Source of the DNA: Gavia stellata
Taxonomy: Eukaryota; Chordata; Aves; Gaviiformes; Gaviidae
Reading direction: 5' to 3'
Assembly (NCBI RefSeq): GCF_030936135.1
Contig: NC_082611.1
Location: 11,051,001 to 11,115,000 of the forward strand
Length of the DNA stretch: 64,000 nucleotides
This document shows, piece by piece, positions 1-11,408 of the stretch. Every line of letters begins with the position of its first letter. Positions within the stretch are counted from its first letter, which is position 1. Made by a program: the position numbers and the translations under genes. Under the pieces are notes generated by a model. The model made no database searches and was not told where the DNA came from. It saw only the letters and a program-made list of their open reading frames with translations.

Positions 1-1690
1 GAAGATGCTGTCCCCTTCAGTTTCTAACTATGTCTTTTAAACATGAGATTATGGACCTGCTAAGGATCTTACCCATTCAGAGTATGCTCTGTTTCATAAT
101 TACCGTTACTAAATAGTACTTACAATTTAAAATTAATTGTTAAACTGCAAATACATGGAAGGACTGTGGACCTATATTTAATCCACAGAGATGACACAAC
201 GTAGCAGAGATTGTTTCACTACTGTCCCATGCCACAGGCACATGCTTTTTGTCGGCAACACACAAGGAAGGCCTGTAAGGTTCCCTCTACACCTGCACTA
301 CGTCTTAGCTCACAGGGATTTTCAAACTAACCAAAGATGCAAGATACAAACTTAAGCTGAAAGGAAAAGCTCCAAGTTTTAGACAAAGTATTAAAGCTTT
401 TTTTGATTTTCTGAAATTTAAAAAAAAATAAAAAAATAAAAAAACACTCACATAAAGCTTCCTAATCTTTCTGCCTGTAGGAAGGATACGGCTTTGACTT
501 TGTTTTCCCCCCTGCTGCCTTCTCCACTTGATTTTTAACAGCTTGGAGACAGTATGCAAAATGCCTGGAAGGTAATTAATTAAACCAGTTAAGAACATCT
601 CATTATCTAGACTCACAACAAAAGTGGGGAGGGTGAGGGGGGGTGAATGAGGTTTTAGCAATGTTTTGTTAAACAATGGCAAATGTGGAAAAAACAAGAA
701 GAGAAAGCCACAGCCTACAGTAGTCACACACTGGCTGCACCTTATTTGTTTTCACACACATGAAGCCAGAAGAGACATCTGGCCAGATTTCCTGCGTGCA
801 AGCAGCACAAGTGTTGGTCACAGACATTACAAAACCTCTACATCATACAGGAAGTGGAAGCGTTCATGGGTGGGGAATGCACTTCTGCAAGGAGAAAAAT
901 ACCTCAGCATAAATGTTGCAGGAAACAATTTTATACAAGTGAGAGCAGAATTGCAAAATTCTTAAGGAAAAAAACATTAAGAAAAGCCACACACAAAATT
1001 ACTGAAGGATCTTCAATTTGGGAATCAGAGTCTAAGTTACCAAATTCATGAGGACCTCAACTTAAATTGTTTCAGTCCTAGAATAAAGGACTCAAAACAA
1101 TCCCGCATACTCAATACTTTTTTTTTTATAAACAAAAGAACATTTTAGCTTAGTGAACAATGTTGGCCTATCTTTGTAGCAATGCCTGATGGTCTGAGTC
1201 AGAGAAATTCATACTGTAAGAAAAAAGTAAAACACCAAATACCATAGATACTACTGAATTATCCATGGCAGAGATGACGAAGCACCTATTAGACATTTTT
1301 TCCTAACCGTAAACCAAAACAAAACCCCTCTTTGCTCCTGAAAAGTAGCTTTCCTATCCTATGAAAATGACATTTTCTTAAAATAGCCCCCTTTCAAGGG
1401 TCTTCCTGTAACATAAGGGCCTGTTTTCCTTTGTTTAAGCAATACAAAAGAAAATCACCACAAGAGAGAAAGAAAGGGAAGAGGTCATCGGAGTGCCAGG
1501 ATCACCACAGAATCCCACAGCCAGCACTGAAAAGAGTTCTCATCTTCCCAGGGTCTTCTCTACCAAAAGGCTTAATCCAGCAGAGCCCTCATCTTTTCAG
1601 ATACCAGTCCAGCTCCAATACTTTGGAGTTTCCAGTGATTCCTAAGGAAGCTCCGCAAAGTTTTCCCTCCTGAAACGCCTGACCTTGATG
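1..1690. other. Non-coding stretch, probable intron of a leftward gene
   Basis: AT-rich sequence with homopolymer runs (A/T runs near 420-445 and 1120-1130) and only short chance open frames. I searched the minus strand for the conserved N-terminal coding exon of NDE1, the expected head-to-head neighbour of MARF1, and did not find it. The best reading is first-intron sequence of a minus-strand transcript starting in the CpG island to the right. That reading is inference from synteny. Confidence 0.3.
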
Positions 1691-2480
1691 CTTCCAACTG
1701 CGACCCACGAAGCCAGCGAGACCGCGCGCTGGGCTTCCCATTCCCATTCGGAGCACGAAGGCGGGAGGGAGCCGAGCCAGCGGGCACGGCTCCCACGCTC
1801 CCCTCCCCTCCGCACCAGCAACCGCAAGAGCACCTCCAGAAGCAGAAGGAGATCCAGGTTCGCAAGGAAGGATGCGGGAAGGAGCGGGGGGCCGCAGACA
1901 GGCCCGGCCCCAGCTCCGTCTCCCCTTGCCTCCCCGACACTGCCCCGATCACCGCCGCGGGACGAGGCACACCAGGAGCGGCTGCGCCGCACCGAAACCG
2001 CCCTTCCCTCCTCTACACGGGGCAAGGGCGCTCCGCCACAGGGGAAGCCCCGGAGCGCTGCCCGCCCTCCCGCCAGCCTGCCGGGCGGCGCAGGGGCACC
2101 CCGCTCTCTCACCCCCGCCGCCGCCACAGGACCGCGGAGCTCGCTCCGCGCCGGCAGCCGCCGCTCTGCTCTGCCCAGCCCGGCCCGGCCCGACACGGCC
2201 GCCCCATTGGCTGCCGGTCACGTGCGGCGGGAGGCTCCGCCAATCAGCGCGGCCAGAAGGCGCCTGCTGGAAGATTTGGAAACTTTCGTTACTTTCAAAA
2301 GGCGCTCGGGGGCGGCGGCGGCGGCGGCCCGTCCCGCTCATCCCATCCCACCCCCCCGCCACCGCCCCAGCCCCAGCCCTCAGCCACGGCCCGTCCTCGG
2401 CTGCCTGCTCTGTGCGGGCTCACGCTCAGCCCTGGCACGCGTCAACCACGCTAGACCCTTCAATGGGTGTCCTATGAGCT
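1690..2480. promoter_or_regulatory. CpG island, probable promoter of leftward gene (NDE1 by synteny)
   Basis: GC- and CpG-rich block with sharp edges against AT-rich flanks. The core near 2200-2250 has an inverted CCAAT box (ATTGG, 2206-2210), a palindromic CACGTG E-box (2219-2224) and a forward CCAAT box (2240-2244) within 40 bases. A (GGC)6 tract follows near 2311-2328. The oppositely oriented CCAAT boxes fit bidirectional initiation. On the minus strand a GT donor-like site (GGGG then GTGAGA) sits at about 2112, compatible with a short non-coding first exon of about 2113-2200. In mammals NDE1 is the divergent neighbour of MARF1, so NDE1 is the likely owner, but no coding exon confirms it. 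The long open frames on both strands here are GC-driven artefacts. Confidence 0.5.
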
Positions 2481-3437
2481 ACAGTGGGCGCAAGGGCCTG
2501 CATCTTCCAAGATGTTAACGGTAAAATCAGCATTTGCCACCGTGCTGTCATTTTAAATAAACGTTTTCCCTCAGAACGTTCTAAAAGAGCAAAACCTTTA
2601 CATCAAATATTAGTATTTTTTTATTCCAAAGACCTCTTCTGGAAGAGCAAGCAGTGAGACAGTGACCGTAACTATTTAACGCCAGTGCAACATTTTCAGA
2701 CCCAAGTCCCCTTTTCACAAGCAAGGAACAGGCTTCTGGGTCACTGAAGCCCGTGCCGCAAGGACAAAGCAGTCCATGAAACACTAGACACTTGCACTCA
2801 TCTACATCTCAGCATGATGTCATCATTCCAGAAAACGAGCCGCAAGCATCCGCAGGGGGAACGACCTCCCCACAGACAACAGGCCGGAGCTGCAGCTCAG
2901 TGCAGCCAATAAATCACTTGCCATGCTCTCACCACGCAGGATCAATACGAAGGGGACTGAGGTATGCGGAGGCCTTCTCAAGTGCCCTAGGTGTGTTCCT
3001 ACCCAACCGTGTACACAAACGCTTGGTCATTAGGCGTGTCTGGCATTTGTTTCCTGAGTCGAAACAAAACCACAAATTATCACATACGTGTCGACATACT
3101 CCAGCCCACATACATACAGCCATGTGTCACCGAGTATCACCTCACACCCCTGCAGCACGTTTTACAAACTGCTGGACGATAGGCACCCACATGCAGGGGT
3201 CCCGATCCCAGTTCCATTTACTTCTGTGATGCAATACCAGGCCTGGAGCAGTTTGATCCTGAAGAGACTTAACTGTCTAAACTGGGAATGTGCCTCTCCC
3301 AAAGACTTTGTAGAACAAGGCAGGGACTGTAACAAAAAGGATTGATGCTTTTCAGTAAGAATATTCCACTAAAAGAAATCTATCCATAGCTAAGATAACT
3401 TTAACTGAAAAGGGTGAGCAAAACAATTATTACTTTC

Positions 3438-3487
3438 AGGTCAGATGTTCAGCAAAATAATTGTATTTTGAGGTCAGGTGTTCAGCA
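3438..3487 (+). repeat. Imperfect tandem duplication, about 33 bp
   Basis: AGGTCAGATGTTCAGCA (from 3438) recurs as AGGTCAGGTGTTCAGCA (from 3471), each preceded by related AATTATT/AATTGTATT sequence. Confidence 0.6.
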
Positions 3488-4746
3488 GAAGCAAATGGAG
3501 ACAAACTATTATACAACTATGAATAGAAAACTAAATTAGGTATTTTAAAAATTGAGTTAATAGCAATTTGCAGTTCTGTCATTACTCAAAAATGTTTTTA
3601 TTATCGGTAAGTTAAAGAAAATAAACCACATACTATCGTAGTATGTCCCCAGTAATTAAAAAATGTATACATGGTTTGCAAGTTTGGGACAAAGGACATT
3701 TTACTTCAACTCTTCGAACAAATCATTGAGAATGGTGTGAGTACACAGAAGATATCAAAGGTACACCTGAGTATTTTCAATAGTTCTCATTTTGAAATAC
3801 TTGTAAAACATGGCAAAAATTCTCAGATTTCAGAGGAAGATGTTTAGCCTCTCATCCAATTCCAAAACAGTAACAGCACCTTGACAAATGCCAGAGGCTC
3901 AGAGGCACTACCAGAGGCACTACTGTATACAAGCAATAAATATTAAAAAAAGGTTACTATAATTACTATCACTGCCTTTTTTGCAAGAAGAATGAGAACA
4001 TTTGTCTGTTTTAAAATTAGCAGAGGAGAAGAAGAAATTATTTGATGCATTTATTTTTAGTTTGCTGATTAATAGTTAAAAAATGACAGATTTTTGTGGT
4101 GCTAGGGTTCATGTGCTAGTTATTTTAACGAGAATGCCACACTGATTCTTCCATGAAAGCTAAGTGGGCAAAAATGTGTACACTTTAAGTTCTGGTAAGG
4201 TTGCAACACCTTATCTTTTGGCAATAAGCTTCTTATGGGAAAAAAGATTTGCTTTTCTGCAAGAATTAAGTAACTCGCCATAGAACCACTCACTCTCTGG
4301 ATGGAATTGCTCATCAATTGTCATTACAAACTACTGAACTTTTATTTTTTAATGGATTACTGATACCAATAACAAGATGTGACAAACATATGTATTAGAA
4401 TATCATATGCAAATATTGCTATCACCAAAGAGCAAGTATTTAACATCAATGAAACCTATTTCTGTCTCTTTAAAGATGTTATATCATTCTCTGCAGTCTG
4501 AATATGTAAAACTGGATTTGCATATGCTTAAGCAAGAAGATTCTCACTATTTTAAAACCCTTCTGATATCTTGAACTGACAAATTTTTGATGAAACTGTC
4601 AAATGCTCATTAATAGCCCTGGCTTGTTAAGCAAAGCAAGATGTAACACCACTCAAGGCCTTGATACACAGCAGCATTACACCCTGAGTGAACCACGGTA
4701 GCAGGGGCAAGACCGGATGTAGATATGAGCATTGTCACTCGGAAGA

Positions 4747-4792
4747 CTCTTAACCTTGAGGTTAAGAGCCTAATGGCTGCAACCCATTAGGC
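4747..4792. repeat. Two adjacent perfect inverted repeats (tandem hairpins)
   Basis: Hairpin 1: arms CTCTTAACC (4747-4755) and GGTTAAGAG (4760-4768) around a 4-base loop. Hairpin 2: arms GCCTAATGG (4768-4776) and CCATTAGGC (4784-4792) around a 7-base loop. Both stems are 9 bp with no mismatch and share base 4768. Function is unknown. Confidence 0.75.
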
Positions 4793-5679
4793 AAAGGTGA
4801 AGGTAAAATGACAACTTAACTTAATACCCTGATGTCACTTATGATCAAAAGATACTGAGCCACCAAAAAGTGGACCCTCGTCCTGCTCTGTCACTATCCC
4901 CTCTCCTTGAGGGGCTCAGCTACCCGCATGCCAAGGAGCAAGCCCAGCCTGGGTGATACAGATTTGCTGCACAACTTTGGCCCAGACTTCTGAGGGAACT
5001 GTTAAATTGTGAGACAGAGCTGTGTCTGTAGAAAGACAAGAAAAGTAAAATTACAAATAGACGTAGGGTTGCTGAGACAAGGACCATTAGTAACACAAGG
5101 ATTCAAGAGGAAAAATATCAACGTGGAAAGTTATAAAATCCTAAAGTGAATAAACCCCAGTTATCTTCAGCGGGTTGCCAGTGTCACCGGCATCAACAGA
5201 CCCAGTGAATGACAAGTTATTAAAACTGAGGCAGCAGTAGAGGCCCTCCCTTTTCTTGATGCTTTTTTGGCCAGCAGACTTCAGGTGTTCTATCAGGGGG
5301 TGGGGACCACACTAATGCCTAATCCAATGGCTTGTTAGAAGCTTTTTCTGTTTTGTTAGCCAGTAATTGCTTTATATTTTTAAGCTTTATATATCTTACT
5401 TGGGGAATTTCTTTATATATAGCTAACGATGCCCAAAGCAACCCAGAGAAGGACAGTACAGAGAGGTCAGACACTTCTGTTAAAATAAGCAAAAGGCAGA
5501 TTTCTGAATAGTACTGATATTTAACTGCTGCCCTTGGGCTTGGGACTATATACTGCCTTCAATGGAACTGGCTCTTAAAACCGGTTAAAACTGTCCATCC
5601 CTGGCAACCTATTTTGTATGTGAAAAAAAAAGTTCCAAGTGAAAGCTTAAATTCTGCGCAAGGCATCAAAAACTACTAC

Positions 5680-6730
5680 CTGTAAGAAGCCAGTTCAACG
5701 CCGTGGCAATTTCCTCTTTGCCTGCCGCATGCCTGAGCAGTGAGCACACCTGCGCAGGCAGCTGCTGGGAGCCTAGGCCCCTCCACAGGGCTTCCCGGAG
5801 ACCCCTCCGGGGCCGCCTCCTGCCGCTCTGCCCGGCGCTGCCGGCCAGGGCTCAGGTGTGCCCGGACCGAGACCCCCCCCACTCAGCGTAAGGAGGGGGG
5901 GGTCCCAGTGTAAGGGGGAACAGGGGCGCTCCTCAGCGGTCCCGCCGGGGTGGGCCCCGGCTGTCCTTGCGCGGGGCCTCCAGCACCCCCTCAGGGCGGC
6001 CCCGGGCACACTCCAGCTGGGTGCGAGCACCCGCGCAGCCCCTCTACCCCGGGTCGGGGTATCGCCCGGCCCCGCCCCGCCCCGCCCCGGCCCGCACGCC
6101 GGCGGTCGCCGGGAGCCCCGGGGCTGCGGTAGGTTTAAAAGCCACCGCTCCCGGCCCAGCCTGGCCCGCTGAGCGCGGGGCGGGGAGGAGGAGGAGGAGG
6201 GAGTGGAGCGTTACGACAGCTGCCTTTGCGGCAGCGGGCTGGTTTCCGGCGCTCGGCGTCGCTTGACGGCAGAAGGAGCGGAGAGGGAGGAGGGAGGACA
6301 ACAAAGGGGCGTGAGGGGCTGTGGCGGCATGTGAGGGGCGGCGGCGCGGGGGGCAGCTCAGGTGAGGCGCGGCGGCAGAGCGGAGCTAAGCCGAGCCCGC
6401 CAGCTCCCGCTGGCCTGGGGTTGCCTCCGTTGCCCTGCGGCAGCGAAGGAAGCGCCGGCGGAACACCGCGGCCGGGCGGGGACGGGGCCCGCGCCCCTCG
6501 CGGGCAGCAGCCCGTCCCCCGGGCGGAGCTGCACAACGGCCTCGGCCCGGCGCCGCCCCGCGGGGGGGAGCGGCCGTTTGCTCGGCAGCGCCTTGGGGCG
6601 CCCTGGGGCTGTTTGTCTGGGGCGGGGGGAGGGTTAGGCCTCGCCGTCGCCCCCCGGGCGGCGGGCCAGGCCGAGCTGGAAGCGCCCAGGGAGCTGCGAG
6701 CCGCAGAGGGCAAAGCGCGGACATATGTAG
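5680..6730 (+). promoter_or_regulatory. MARF1: CpG island and promoter of MARF1
   Basis: Very GC-rich island immediately upstream of MARF1. It holds a run of Sp1-type GC boxes (CCCCGCCCC repeats, about 6066-6090), an NRF1-like TGCGCA core (about 5751), a TATA-like TTTAAAAG (about 6133-6141) and ETS-like TTCCGG (about 6243). Runs of C and G near 5874-5900 and 6620-6640 could form G-rich secondary structure. The transcription start is likely close to 6160 (inferred from the TATA-like element). Frames of 86-200 codons in this island on both strands are composition artefacts. Confidence 0.7.
6160..6361 (+). other. MARF1: Probable non-coding first exon of MARF1
   Basis: A strong donor (CTCAG then GTGAGG) at 6361/6362 lies just downstream of the putative TSS in the island. 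The first recognisable coding exon begins near 7695, so a 5'UTR exon must lie upstream and this is the best candidate. The 5' end is a guess. Confidence 0.4.
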
Positions 6731-7694
6731 TTGACATAACTTCTAATTTCTTTCAGTTAATGTTTTAATTCCTAAACGAATTGGTGCTACCAGATATTTT
6801 TCAAAGTAACATACTCTAAGAGTTGTAGAAGTTCATCAACTTAGTTTTTTATATAACATAATTTTGGGGTACTTAGGGTTCCTATGAATAAACACTTCTG
6901 CTTTAAAAAAAAAAAAGACTTCTTTTGTGGCTAAAGTAACGCTGGGGCAAATGTAATACTATGGAATGTACTCCATGGCTATTGTGTTTAACATTATGTG
7001 CAAAAAACCTGAAGGACTGTAGTCTAATGAATGCAGTACATAGTTGGAGGGTAAGAAGACGTTGCTAATCATAGTTTTTCTGGTACAGTGTGGCTGGGCC
7101 TTAAACAAGTTGTTCTGCTTCTTTGTGGTTCTGTAAAGCTAAATTGATATGGTGTGCTGTGGGGCAGCTTGAGAATTAGTAGAAGCATTTGTAATTAATT
7201 TTAATAATTTAAAGCTCTGTTTAAATACTAAATGCTGTATGCTTAGCACTGGTTTTGTATGGTTTTGTTAGCCAATGGAAAAACAATGAATATGCAGTTT
7301 AATTCTGTCAGCTGAGTTCAGTTGCACCTAATTTGTATTTACTGATGAGCTCTTCTTGAAAACCTACCTCCTGGCTTCTCTTTCCAGGAGAATGCACTGA
7401 AAGTTTCAGGGAATTATTTCATGTCAGCAGCAATGCATTTCTAGGACTTTGTAGCTAATGTCACGGACTTAAACAGTGTTTTCCTCAGACTACCTCACCT
7501 GTGTTGCAGGTCACGAGGAATATTCCTGTACTAAATAGGAATAGTCAAGGCCATGTCCCATTTGCATAATTAAATTTAACATAAATAATGCAGGTTCAGC
7601 GATCTAGCAGTAGTGGAATTCATAAGACCATCATGGTTTTTCTCTCTCTTACCTTAGAAGTTTTTTAAAGCATGCATTTTTCTCCCTTTAGCAG

Positions 7695-10600
7695 GTGGGA
7701 AGAATGAACGGAAGGGGGAATGAAAGAATGTTGAACCTTTTTGTTTGGCTGTATGATGGAAGGAAACAGGACAGAGAACCTCTGCAATAGATCATTTGGA
7801 TGGCTTCAGCGACAAGAGAATGATGCTAAACCATGGCTCTGGAAACTTTCTAATTGCTTTTCTGCTGCTGAAAAGTCTTTGCCTTGCAGTGCGAAAACGG
7901 TAATTCGTTGCTTTACTAAAGGCATAGTTGATATCCCAGTACAGAGCGGTATAACTAAGTGAGGTGTTATTGCTAACTGAGGGGGGTGAGCGGGGAGGAG
8001 AGAAAAAAGAGACAGCAGTTACCATGGTGAGTACAAAATCTACCTGGGAATTTAAGGTCTTTAGTTGTGTTCACACCTCTCTCATCAATGTTGGTGAAAG
8101 TAGGCAAGTTGCTTTGCTTGGCAGGCTTTACTTTCTACAGCTCTGTTTGGAATAATACAACTGACTTCTTAAAAAGTGTAAAAGGCAGCTTCTTGAAAGC
8201 TCTATGAGGCTCTTGCTGAAGAGTGGAGTAGGGAAGTAGTCTTCACGCTTCCAGACTTTTATTAATTCAGTTTGGAGGCAAATTTAGAATTTTTTTAATT
8301 ATTATTATTGTATAGTAGTTCCAGCAATTGTGGATACTGTTTTTCATGAATGTTTAATTTTTCCTTGTTTCCATTTATTTAAATGTTCCTGTTCTATAAC
8401 TGTATATGATTTTATACATCTAAGATGCAAAATGCTAGGGTATAGAAGGAATAATACAACACAATGACTTGAGCAAGCAAGCTCCAGCTGTTAAGTAGCA
8501 CTCATTCATGCGTGTTCGGTCTGACCTTCAGTAAAAGACATGAGGGGGAAACAGATAAGCATGAATCCTGTTGTGTTGCTATTCTCATGCATCGGGGTTA
8601 GGAAGGGAGCTGCCCTAAGTTGTGGAATTTAACACGTAAACCAGTTCCAGATGCACCCTGCCAAAAATTTATCTTCAATTCATAAGATGTGGCATCAGGT
8701 AGAGGAGAATAGTTTTGAACTTAGATAATCAATTATTCATTGCTGTGTAGTAGGAAATGCATTGAATTCAAATTGGAAAGTGAAAGTGGTTCCAAAGTAC
8801 TGGCCTAAAGGCTCTGGAGCAGTGAGTAGTATGCAGGTTAGCTCTACTGACCTTGACTGTTCTGGTGCTTCTCATAACCTTGCTTAGTTTTCACTGCTGC
8901 CATTTAAAAAAACCCCTGTATTTCTGTCTATGCATTTACATCTGTACATCTTGATATCTTAAATCAGAGTAGGCAAAAAGCATTATATAGTTGTGAAAAT
9001 TTGGTCTTCTGTCCTCTACTAGTTTACCTGTTTGATACAATTTCTTATTTTTTAAAGTCTTAGTCTTTTAATGCATTACTTCTAAAACTTTAATACAATT
9101 TTAATGTCTTTATTCAGGGTAAAAGATTATTACTTTTGTACCTCCAAACTGTGGGGTTTTTACATTGTATCACATCCATCCATGTTTGCTCTTAAAAGAA
9201 ATAAATCTTTCTTTGCTTTGCAATTGCAGAGTATCTCTCGGCCTTAGCCTAACTGTTTTCTGCTTTTCAAATTCTGTTTTACAGACTCATTGCTATTTGC
9301 TTTATAGCTTTTTGGTTTTGCTGCTTCCAAACTCCACTGATAGCAATATACCTCAGGCTGGCACACATAACTGGCATGTTTCTTTTAAGATTTTACATGT
9401 TCAGACAGTGGGGTAATAGTAATCATAAAGTTAACACTTTTCAAGATTTCTGTTATTGTCAAAATTGTAACAGTCTAAAAATATGCTTGTTTATACTATA
9501 AAATTATTGGTTTATTTATGTATCTGAATGTAACTGAGGTTTCATTTTCCAGGAGGATTACATGGAGAACAAGAAAGCTGCTGTAGATTTGAAGGATGCT
9601 TCATCTCCTCATAATGCTGGCTCTAAACTGTTTCCAGCAGTACCGCTTCCTGATGTTCATCCTCTTCAGCAGCAGCAAATACAGCTTTCACCTAGCCCGA
9701 AAGTAAGCTGCTGTGCTCATGGCTCTGACTCATCTTGTACTCCACAAATGCATTGTGGTGGTGGTGGTGGTAACTTGATTCACCCTGGCACAATATTAGA
9801 CTCAAAAAGCACTGGGACGATTACTTGTCAAGTAGGGTCAGGATTTGCTTTTCAGTCTGCATCTTCACTGAAGAACCCTCCAGCTAGAAGCAATTTGGCA
9901 GGCATTGCGAGTGAGTTCCCTGGCATGTGCGTAGAAAACAGTGTATCTTCCTGTCAACATCTGCCCTGTTGTGGAAAACTCCATTTCCAGTCCTGTCATG
10001 GTAACGTGCACAAACTGCATCAGTTTCCAGCCCTTCAGAGCTGCACATCTTCTGGTTATTTCCCTTGTTCTGAATTCACAAGTGGGGCTACAGGCCACTT
10101 GGATGAGCATATTGCACAGTCGGAGCTAACATCACGTGTGTGCGCCAACCCTTTGCACCTAAACATGGCACCTTCAGTTTGTTTAAAGGGCTCTCACTAC
10201 TGCAATGACTGCTTGAGCAAGGTTTGTACACATCACATTTCTCATTCATTAAATTTCTCATTCATTAAGGCATGGTATATGGTTAATGTCGAAATGATAC
10301 TACTTGAGCAAAACACCAGCTTCCACGGGTTGCAGCTTGCATCCTCCTAGTTAGTGATCCACAGTCCAAATGTACCAGATATCCTTTTTGAAGATGATCT
10401 CTTTTCTGAGGTAACAGTCAGTTTGATAGGAAGACAAAAGAGGCTATCACAATGTTTAGCTTACAGGGGATCTGTAATGTACTCAAGCAGAATTTTGACT
10501 GGACAGCTCCAATTAAAATGTTCCCCAGTAGTGACTCTGAGAAAAGGCTGACAACAGTTAACATGTACCCTTGGGCAGCTGATCAATAAAGATCCATTTG

Positions 10601-11408
10601 TAAGTCAGGTGAAATGTCTGATGCAGTAAGGATGTTGTAGGTTTGGTTTGATAGGTCTTAGTTCAGTCTTCCCAAATTTGTAATTTGTACCAAATTGGTA
10701 TTGAAGTATACTTTAGAACTGGTTAAAACTGTGCTTGAATTTTAATAGGTATTTCAAGTGCAATAATATACTCAACTTTGCGAGATGTGTTACTTGAACT
10801 TCCAGATTTGAGTTTCCAATATAAAAGTGAAATATCTTCATTTCAATAAACTAAATGGTGAATTTGGTATGCTTGGAATTATGACCACTATTTCTGGGGG
10901 GAGGGAGGTGATTCAACCTTGTACTCTTAATTGGGCTGATTGCACATGCCAGAAAGTTTTTTAGAATACATATTAGTACTTCTTAAAGATGGCATGTCTT
11001 GATGTGCAGAGTTTAATAGAATCTTTCCTTGCATTTGGAAATCTAGGGCTAAGTATGCTAGGAAAGACTGTAGAATAGAAGCTTCCTTCATGCGGTGATA
11101 CTGTTGTTAAACTTTGTAGAGTACATCTGAACTTGTGTTTGCTGCAGAAGGGTAACTAACTGCTTCTAGCATGGAATAGTATGTGTTAATACTGTATACT
11201 AAATGAACATGTTTTGAAAAATTGTCCCAACAGCCAACCAGAAACAGCCTAGTTGATGCTGCTAAAATCTGGCCAAATATTCCTCCTCCAAGTGCACAGA
11301 CTGCACCTGTTCCTATCCCAATATGTAATGGCTGTGGAACCAAAGGAACAGGAAATGAGAAGAGTTTGCTGCTGGCGAGCAGCCTTGGCAAATCGCCACA
11401 GAAATATG
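7695..11408 (+). other. MARF1: MARF1 exons 2-4: N-terminal region
   Basis: Residues 1 to about 330. Exon 2 (from 7695, coding from 7753) encodes the MMEGN start and a Trp-rich segment (PWLWK). The 669-nt exon 3 carries a Gly run coded by GGT repeats near 9755-9772 and many Cys/His residues in regions conserved with mammals (for example [20 protein letters not shown]). Exon 4 ends in a Gly/Lys-rich segment leading into the nuclease. The N-terminal half has no named catalytic domain; the Cys/His pattern could bind metal, but that is inference. Confidence 0.9.

Larger units (their letters stand above)
2519..5680. other. Non-coding interval between two CpG islands
   Basis: No gene is recognised. 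Visible content: an imperfect tandem duplication of about 33 bases at 3421-3490, a cluster of short perfect inverted repeats (4747-4768, 4768-4792, 4903-4938), and otherwise ordinary AT-rich sequence. A 145-codon plus-strand frame at 2792-3229 has no recognisable protein character and no splice context. Confidence 0.4.

Noticed and set aside
1-1700. First coding exon of NDE1 on the minus strand
   Set aside because: Searched for the conserved start of the protein; no match. It is probably to the left of the window.
1572-2518. Long overlapping frames on both strands (up to 277 codons) in the first CpG island
   Set aside because: They occur on both strands at once, are Arg/Pro/Ala-rich and track GC content. 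No recognisable domain; stop codons are simply rare in this composition.
2792-3229. 145-codon plus-strand frame
   Set aside because: Irregular His/Ser/Cys-rich composition, no splice context, no family recognised; length is within chance for 64 kb.
6100-6400. Possible ortholog of the miR-484 hairpin found near the human NDE1/MARF1 promoter
   Set aside because: No matching mature sequence or hairpin was seen in either CpG island.
5676-6768. Frames of 60-200 codons in the MARF1 CpG island
   Set aside because: Same composition artefact; they lie in promoter and 5'UTR sequence upstream of the true MARF1 start.
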